NCBI GenBank assembly: GCA_029168955.1
Contig: JAPDOI010001371.1
Location: forward strand, 1-64,000
From: Aplectana chamaeleonis
Taxonomy: Eukaryota > Nematoda > Chromadorea > Rhabditida > Cosmocercidae
Direction of reading: 5' to 3'
DNA: 64,000 nt
Shown here: one piece after another, positions 43,138 through 52,100 of the stretch
Position numbering within the stretch: position 1 is the first letter of the stretch
Layout: every line of letters begins with the position of its first letter
Notes under the pieces: generated by a model
What the model was told of the DNA's origin: nothing
The model's database searches: none
What the model saw: only the letters and a program-made list of their open reading frames with translations
Made by a program: the position numbers and the translations under genes

Positions 43138-46100
43138 ATGTGGAAATTACTCGGTCAACTGGCTCCGACAATCGTCCCAATTATCATACTTTATTTCGAA
43201 GTTCTTGGTATATTCGGAAATGTAAGCCTCATTTCGGCGACCTATCGGCACAAATCTCTGCAAACAAAGCACGGTGAGTGATAACCTAATTCTCAAGCTT
43301 TCAAGTTCAGTTTACGGTGAATTTTACGTTAAATTCTGTATCTTTTCGCCTGTAGCGACGTTCGTACCACTAACTTGCCGTCAATTTACGAACAAGTATA
43401 GCGTGGTTGAAGGAGGCGAGAAGCAGGACTTTGTTCGCAAAGTCGAAATCGAGTCAACGAAAACGTTCTGAGATGCTAACCCCACATGCTGGCGTGGTGT
43501 AGCGAATTCCGTACGACTTCATCACTTAAAGGCCGCCGTCTGGCCTCCTGTCCCTGGTCCCGCCACGGAACGCCTACCGTAGGATTATCGAAGCGCAGAG
43601 ATGCAGAGCGTTACTCTTGCTTCCTGGCAAGTCATAGCGCCGGTGTCAACATCGTTGCCATGGAGAGCGCCGCTCATCGTGCGGTCGTGTTACATGACTG
43701 TGACGTGGCGACCTGCTCCTCCGAATCGACGTATGCCCTGCTAGCCGACCAACCTGAATCCGCATATGGTGGAGGGTCTACAATGTAGGGTCGTCCTCTC
43801 CGCACCTCTTCCGCTCCCGTCATCACCTGATGGTCGAGCGGGGCTTTATTAGGACCCTGCCTTCAATGCCCGTGCGCATGGATCCCTCCTATGCCTGGGA
43901 GCTCGTCAAATAGTTAGAGTTTGTCCTCACTCCGTTCTTAGTTGAGCAAGGTGCTTCCTCCGACGTGCATGACGAATTGTATTTCAACTTATGTACAATT
44001 AGTGCCGCGTTAAAAATTCGTAGTTTTTACAGTTCCAAAGGCATACTAATATTGATGTTCCGTTTCGTAGCAAAAAACGCCGTGCAGTCGGTCTATACTT
44101 TTGTCTGTGACATATGTTCTGTTTTGTGCGTAACGCTCAATGGCGTTGCTGTTGGCTCACCCTAGTCGGCCCTGGCCTGTGAGTAATAGACGTGTAGGCA
44201 GCGTAGTGTGCGTCCAGAGACTTTTGGGCCCAACACACAAGTATCATATTAGGTTGGGGAATAAGTTCGTTCGGTTTTTTTCAGAGCTCTATTTCATTGA
44301 CTTGTTTGTTCGTTAAGCAAAGTTTTATAATCTGTTAGAAAGGGCCTTTTCTGCTCTGCAAAACTTTGCTATTTGTTTTTTAGTACAATTCTGTTTTTTT
44401 CCTATTTTCAGACTTGGAATGTGAGTACTCTTCGAATCGCTGCTTGACACCTCGCGCGCCATCGAGCAACACGCGGTCCTAAACAAGACTTTTCGTATCG
44501 AATGGTCACGTAAGAAGAGAAATGGTGTTTTTACGTCAATTGAAAGCATTTAAGGGGTGCGTGGCTCTAGGAGACGAGCTGAAACGGGGAGTCAAGCACG
44601 ATCTTCACGCGACGAAAACCATGATTGGCGTTTGGTGGGACTGGGAAGGCACGATAGATTGGAAATGATTAAAAGGAACGCAGTGGTGAACAAGGAGCTC
44701 TACATTGCCCAACTGCGCGGTGTAAGCCCTAGTGCACACTTAGCGCGTTGGGCGACGCAACATAGTGTTTCTCATTTAAATCGACCGAAAATCGATATTG
44801 CTGATATGCATTGTCGCCGTCGCGGGGAGTGTGCACTAGGCATAAACGAGGCTATGCGACTGAAAAGACTTGATCGTCAAGGCCAAGCCATTTCGCTCCT
44901 CGACAACGCCAGACCCCATGCCGAACAAGTTGTCAAAGCCACACTCCATGAGCTCGAATGGGAGGTTCTTCAGCATCCACCGTACTCTCCGGACCTTACA
45001 TCAACCGGATATCACCTTTTACGCTCAATGTCGAATCCATTGGCTCAACAACTACTTTGACACCAGACCGGGCAATTTTTGGCGGAGCGGCATCAAGAAA
45101 TTGGTCGAGAGGTGGGAGAAGGTCGTAAACAGTAGCGGCGAATACATAATTCATTAATTAATTATTGTACTTATTGTTTTCGTTCAAATAAAGCTCTTTG
45201 AAAAAAAACCGGGCGAAGTTATTGTCCAACCCAATACATGATACTCAGTTTTCGCGGGACAGGCTTAAAGGCACAGGACACCCAGAAAATTATTCTTTAG
45301 GTTTTATCCTGATCTTGGAGAGGTCCACACTCTGATCACCATGGTATTTCTGTAATCGTCTAAGACCTCCTACGAATGGAGATATGGCTCTTTGAAAAAT
45401 GCCTGTATTTTGTGAGCAAAAATTTGGTGGACGAGTTGTCTCAAGCCCCTATTTCTCTTGATTCGCCGTCGCGGCACGAGAGTCAAACAGGATGAGGAGA
45501 TAGATCGGAAAGGTAGTGAAGAACGACGACTCGGTTGAAAATCATCCATCCATCTAGCCGCTATTGAGATCGAAAATCAGGAAGGGGGTCGGGCCCATGG
45601 TGGTCGCTTATATCTCGCTTATTTGGAGAAATTGAGATCTCGCATTTGGCATGTGTTATACAGGAGGGATCTTCTACACATTTACACGAAAATCTCAAAA
45701 ATCATATCTGAAGGTGTACTGTGCCTTTAAGCAGGGGACGAGTCATGAGTCCTCTGATCCATTAGTGTAGGACTAGCGGCTACTCATAGTCCGTGAAAAT
45801 CGATGCTGCAGGAAGTTAGCAAGAAAAAGCACATCATTCGACCTCAAGAAATACAACATAAAACGGATTTCAGGCATTTTACTGGCAATGACTTCATTCT
45901 ACCAGTTGGTTTCTTTACTTGGCGAGCTGATTAATGTCATATTTGCATTGCGAGGTGGTGAAATCAAACGAAATATATGTTTTATCTTCATGAGCCCCTA
46001 CATATTCTTCTCGTGAGTGCGTATTTCAACCAGATCGTAGACCAGAACAATAATTGTAACTGTGTGCCTTTCCAGCTCTCTGCACTCAATGATGTTTCTC

Positions 46101-49100
46101 GTTCTGGCTATGGACATCCTTTACTCGCTGATTTTCCCGTTGAGGTACAGGTTGAGTCCCTATCCATAGTGCCCGCCACAAGGATGAACCGGCATCTCGC
46201 GCGATGTCGTGGTAAATCGTCTGAGCCAATGCCCAGTTTTGACTTTTCCTTTCCGTGCAGACATATGACAGCGAGAACTTTAACGTATGTGGCTATTGCA
46301 TCCATTCCTGCAGTGCTATATGCTCTTTTGATCAATATCTTGGCCACCGTCAAAAATATAACATCTGGAGCAAACCCCACGTAAGTTTGTTATAGATGAC
46401 CTACTCGCTTATCATTGAATCAAAATCCCTTTTTTTCAGGATTTTACTCTGCAACCCACCACTTTCTTTAGACGAGGGCGTGAGTAGGTTTTGGTTCAAC
46501 TGGAATGGATTTTCGAATTTGGTCGTTTTCCTAACCTATGTGGTGATTTATTCTGTTGTTCGGAAGAGAGGTGATACCAAGGATTTCTTTGATTTTGTCA
46601 CTGGACGGTCATGGCTATTCAACAAGCTGTCTGAGGCCGCATGCATGAGAAGGGCGAGTGCAAGGTGAAGGTTGTGGAGACTCCTGGATTCCTTTGCACT
46701 AACTCACGCAAACTGGGGCGTCGACAACAGGTTGATGCGCCCACCATGAGTCACCGCTGGCAAACGCGCCGATATTCGGAGGGGCCGTGGCCGCGAGTTA
46801 TGATCTGGTCGATGTCGAGCTGTTGCACAGCTAGCGCTCTAGATACCAGGAAAGTATACGACGCATTTTTCAGGCATGCTGCGGATGATGAGAGTGCAGC
46901 GGGTCCAATTACCCAAGTTTGCGGTATGTTGGCCCCGTCCAGCACCTGGAGCCCATGCGCATCCGGCGGCGGCCCCAGTGGAGGCTGGGCGAGCGGCCGC
47001 GACGCGTGTCGGTGTGCCGGCCGCGACGCGTGTCGGTGTGCCGGCCGCGACGCGTGTCGGTGTGCCGGCCGCGACGCGTGTCGGTGTGCCGACCGCTACG
47101 CGTGCCGGTGTGCCGACCGCGACGCGTGTCGGTGTAAAGTAGTTCCTAAGCTAGATGAAACAGTCCAGTAGGATGTGAACTGCTGCTAAATAGGCCGCTA
47201 AACGCGACACATCCTGTTGTCAACAGCCGGACAACAGGCGGACGCCGCTGGGCAACGGGCAGGTTTCAGGCTGACAATACGCGCGATTTGACTTGTCAAC
47301 AGGGAGCGGTTTATGAGATGATAACTTACTAACCTGTTGTCGACGCCCCAGTTTGCCTGAGAACGCGTTCTCGCCCGTCTCATTTTCAATTAGGAAGCAC
47401 CCAACTACTTAGCGCCCAACTTCTCATCCCTCCCTCGATTCCAGGCATGCCGCTTTCCCCGCTAAACAGCGTTGCTACTTCCTTTGAAGCGAAATTTTTT
47501 GATCCGGACCCTTGCGACTGCCTATCTTCTTCTTCTTTCTAGCGTTTGTCCTCCAATGATGCAGGGTATGCACGCTTCGTTCTTATCCTCCACTTATTGC
47601 TATCAGCTGCGTCCCCTACCCATGTCGGCTTTTACGCAATCGATCCGCTTACGCTGAACATCACCAAACATCTGGGACTTTCGTACCTCATCTTTCTAGG
47701 TAGTGGCGCAACACCCTAGGTGGTACGCACGGTATCGTTTAAGATCCGGTCCCTCAGAGTGACACCCAGTGACCATCTAAACATCTTCATCTCCTCGGTT
47801 TGCAGGCACTGTTCGATGGCTTTAGTAGTGGGCCAGCATTCACTAGCGTAGAGAGCGACGCACTACCTCCTTCAAATTTTTGATCTGAGACGGAGTAGAA
47901 TCTTCTTGTCACATAACGTTGGCATGGAACCGGAAGAGACTTTGCGTTTCACTGTTGAATGTTGGCGCAAACTGGGTGCCAAATGCTGTAACATAGGTGC
48001 ACCGATTTTGCGCCAACCTCCAATGGGGAACGCAAAGTCTCTTCAGGATCCATGCCGGTGGTATTACGCCAGTGGTTGCTATTCATTTCATCCATAAGGC
48101 CTTTAGCCTGAGATTTCGATAACATATCGCCTGTCGAGGTGATCTTCGAGTCGATATATCTTTGGCAAGTTACTTTATTGAGGTTCGGACCGCCATTTGA
48201 TTGATCCGTCATTTACTTGCCCGCAATATTCTTAACTCTGTTTATCTTGAATTGCACAAAACACGGTCAGCTAATAGTCCTCTAATTGGCCCGCTAGTAC
48301 CGTAGTGTACGTCCACGACGCGTTCTCGACAGACCCGGGTGTGCACCCGGTGTGCAGACCGATCGATTCGTCAATGCCGTCACTCGGCCACCCACCCTGC
48401 CACTGTGCCGTCGTGTCTGCCGAAAACGCGTTGTGGACGTACACTACGGTACTAGCGGGCCAATTAGGGGACTATTGGCGGACCGTGTTTTGTGCAATTC
48501 AAAATAAACAGAATATACGTACCTATTGGGTCTTCGCGTACTGAGCTGCCGTCCGAAATGTTGCGAGCGATCTTTCCAGAACGGCACTTCACCCTCCAAT
48601 TTTCCCTCCGATGTGGCCGGCTCGAGCCAGCTTGGTCCGGCCTGATCCAGCTGCGGCCATCTGGGTCAATACGTATGCAATGCATTCCTTACTGAGGTTA
48701 TAAATTCCCCGTTGTGACCGCCCTGGGCCGGAAGCAGTGAGTATGCCGAGGTGAGCAATGAATCAATAATGCGACCCTACAGCATTCAGCCGACGACTAG
48801 GGAAGGCGTAGGATTACTAGGTACGGCTCAGGGCCGAGTAGGATTACTAGGGACAGCTCAGGACTACTTATTCCGGCCGGCTATGACTGAGATTCCGAAG
48901 GCCCCCGTCATAGTCGGCCCCCAGCCGCACTGAGCCATCCTTAGTTGTCAGCTGCATGCCACTTGATAATGCTATGCAGCCGCATCCTCCCATTGCACCG
49001 CACCATACTCTTGCGCACTACGACCGGCTCAGGCCGTCCACAACGAAGGATTCTCTACCTCAGTAAACAATGCGTTGCATACGTGTCGACCGGAACGGTT

Positions 49101-52100
49101 CGGGCGTGCTCAGTCCGGCCACAACATGTGGATTTCTTACATATATTTGCACCAGCGGCGTCGCCGGCTGACGCCGGCCTCTGCCGCTGGGGTCCGGCTA
49201 CGCCGGCCCATTTGCCGGCTTCGCCGGCATCTTAATTATAAGGCGAATGAATCGAACTCCGCTAATTCTATGTGAGATGGCGTTCGAAGTTCTCTCACGC
49301 TTGCCGGCCATCGCCGGCCTCTGTTGCTGGAGTACGGTTGCGCCAGCTGTTGAGCTGGTTTCGACGAAAACGCTCGAGGAATCAGAAATTACAAACTATT
49401 TCAAACCATGCAAACCCTGCTAACCTCCTTTCTTATGCAGTTGCACACCGACCCTTACCTAGCTTTAAGAGGTTCTAAAGTGGTAGTTCATTTATATTCA
49501 ATTCTGTAAAGATAAAGACAACCGCTGTTTGAGATTTAGTAAACGCCTCCATGACCAACCGACACCCTGCTACCTTTATTGCCCAATGAAGTATAATGAT
49601 GTTTGTGTTTTCTGGATGCATATTTTGATTAACTCACATTTCCATCGTATATAAACCCGATTTAGAAAGGTTGGTGCATATAAACAGCTAAGGCCCCGGT
49701 CATAGTTGGTGCTATTTGCATCTGCATCCCCCCACACCCCCGCTCCCCCCGCACCCCCGCACCTCCCCAACACCCCCGCACCCCCGGTCGATACGTATGT
49801 TTAAAATGATGGAGTGAGGTTGAGAAAATCACTCGATGCATCAACTAGATATGACGATGATTACGTGGCCAACAGGATTGCACCTGTTCAGAGAAATAGT
49901 GAAGGCGAGTATGGTGAAGTCACGGAGGTAGCAGTAAAGGTTAGCTTTCTAGTGATACGCAATGTTTATCATCGACCCACCCACCCGGTGATTTCTCATC
50001 CGCCGTCATCCACGTATTGCATGGATATCGACCGCGTCGGATACATCGAGAGATTTTCACAACCTCACTCCATCATTTTAAACATACGTATCGACCGGGG
50101 GGTGTTGGGGGGTGCGTGCGAAAGCTGAGGATACACCGAGTGATTTTCTCGCGCTTCACCTCACCATGTTGTTCATACGTATCGACCGGGGGGTGCGGGG
50201 GGTGTTGGGGTGCAGAGAGTGCAGGGGATACACCGAGTGATTTTTGCATCCCATTTCCAATGCATTCTGTGTGTATCGACCGGGCTGGAGGCGTCGGCTA
50301 ATCCAACTATGACCGGGGCCTAAGCAGTTGAAATGAGTGGTTAAGGGGGAGGGGACGTGAAGAAAGGGGTGGTATACACTCTCTTATAGATGCACAAAAC
50401 GATTTTGAAGCTCTGCGCTAACCCACTTCGGTCCCGCACACTTTCTACGGCGTCCGGCGCACTCTACCTTGGGTCCCGCACACTTTTTTGGCGTCCTCTG
50501 CACTCCCACTTGGGTCCCTGCACACTTTCTGCGGCGTCCTACGCACTTCCATGGGTCCGCACATTTCTACGGCGTCCTACGCACTTCCACTTGGGTCCCG
50601 CACACTTTCTTCGGCGTCCTGCGCACTCCCATGGGTCCGCACACTTTTCGGCGTCCCGCGCACTCCCACTTAGGTCCCGCACATTCTTCGGCGTCTTGCG
50701 CACTCCATGGGTCCCGCACACTTTCTACCGCGTCCTACGCACTTCCACTTAGGTCCCGCACACTTTCTTCGGCGTCCTGCGCACTCCCCACTTTGATCCG
50801 CACACTTTCTATGGCGTCCGGCGCACTCTACCTTGGGTCCCGCACACTTTCTACGTCGTCCGGCGCCCTCTACCTAAGGTCCCGCACACTTTCTACGGCG
50901 TCCGGCGGCGCATTCTACCTTGGGTCCCGCACATTTCTACGGCGTCCTACGCACTTCCACTTGGGTCCCACACACTTTTTCGGCGTCCGGCGCCTGCTCT
51001 ACCTTGGGTCCCGCACACTTTCTACGGCGTCCTACGCACTTCCACTTGGGTCCCACACACTTTCTACGGCGTTCTGCGCGCTCTTGAGCCCGTACCCGTA
51101 AGGTAGCCCGTCTTGAAAGTCAAGCCGAATAAACGGTCAAACAAACACACAGAGAAACGCACACATACATAAACACACACACGCACACACAAATTTACCA
51201 AAATATATATAGTAGGATGTTGTAGATGCTTATCGACCGGGCTGGCTACAGCTGATCGGTCGACTATGGCGGAGGTCTAAACCCTCGAATACACTCACAG
51301 ATGCAGCCTCAGATTGCTTCATAGCTAACAGATCAATTATTCTTGACTATCTCTTATGAAATTACGGTAATTGCAGCTAAACTATTCTTTTCAGAAAAGC
51401 AGCGGTACAGTATTGTCAAACAGTCCGACCAGAGGAAGGTGAGTGGATAACTGCGTTCACCTCGATTACTCCCCAATTCCTGTCGCACGGTCGGTCTTGA
51501 CGCGATTTCATGCGTTGACAGCCTCCCATGTCGACTGATTCGGATGGCGGCGTAGATTGCGTCTCATACCACAACCAAGTGCGACCACTCGTCTTTGTGC
51601 TCTGTCATCTCTGTTTTTGTTGACGCGAACCCGGTGCACATACTTTGGAAAACGGGGTAAAAGCAAGGGCGGTAGGTCCGCCTCTAAGACCCCCCTCTCT
51701 GAAGGTTCAGCAGCAAGTCTACAGCGGCGGGCTTGATGCCGCGAAAATTCAGATTGGTCAGCTCTGAAAGTGAGACGAGACTGGGCGGGGACAGAATTCC
51801 GCCATTGATGCTGCGTGAGAGCGAGATCGGAGGTGCCCGCCCTTTGACCTGCAACGCGTAATCTTAAAGGCAGTGTTCACGATAAATCTCGTTCTCGAAG
51901 TCTCGGTGTGAAACACTAAGTTGGCAGGTGCTGTAGAGGATAGGGTCGAAGAAAGCAACGAAAACTGGCCAGACAGAATTAAAAACGGCTTTGAAAGCTC
52001 TCCCGTTGCGCCTACCTACCCCGGTCCGCCCCTCGAACGGACGAGCTTGTGGCGCCGCACACGCTTCGACGGCAAATCGCCAAGCAACCCTGCTGCAGTT

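Larger units (their letters stand above)
46705..47360. repeat. Foldback element holding an SL1-like sequence and a minisatellite
   Basis: CTCACGCAAACTGGGGCGTC with GACAACAGGTT at about 46700-46732 is inverted at about 47330-47362. Between them lie the second SL1-like copy (46902-46923), sequence related to 15973-16060 (GGAGCCC..GCG, GGCGGCCCCAG.GG.GGCT, GCGAGC.GG), a 24-base minisatellite, and CTAAATAGGCCGCTAAA, a motif typical of the element at 15739-16221. Target duplications could not be defined. Confidence 0.65.

Noticed and set aside
46876..47142. Open frames with ATRVGVPA repeats
   Set aside because: They come from the 24-base minisatellite, which keeps all frames open; no domain or start context.
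46705..47360. Same transposon as 15739-16221
   Set aside because: Inner parts are related, but the outer inverted repeats differ, so I list it as a separate foldback that shares a segment.
50430..51083. CRISPR-like array
   Set aside because: The units are contiguous and variable, with no constant repeat and unique spacer pattern; the DNA is eukaryotic.
50469..51101. 210-residue open frame
   Set aside because: It is a by-product of a 42-base minisatellite, shifts phase between units and lies in an intron of gene B.
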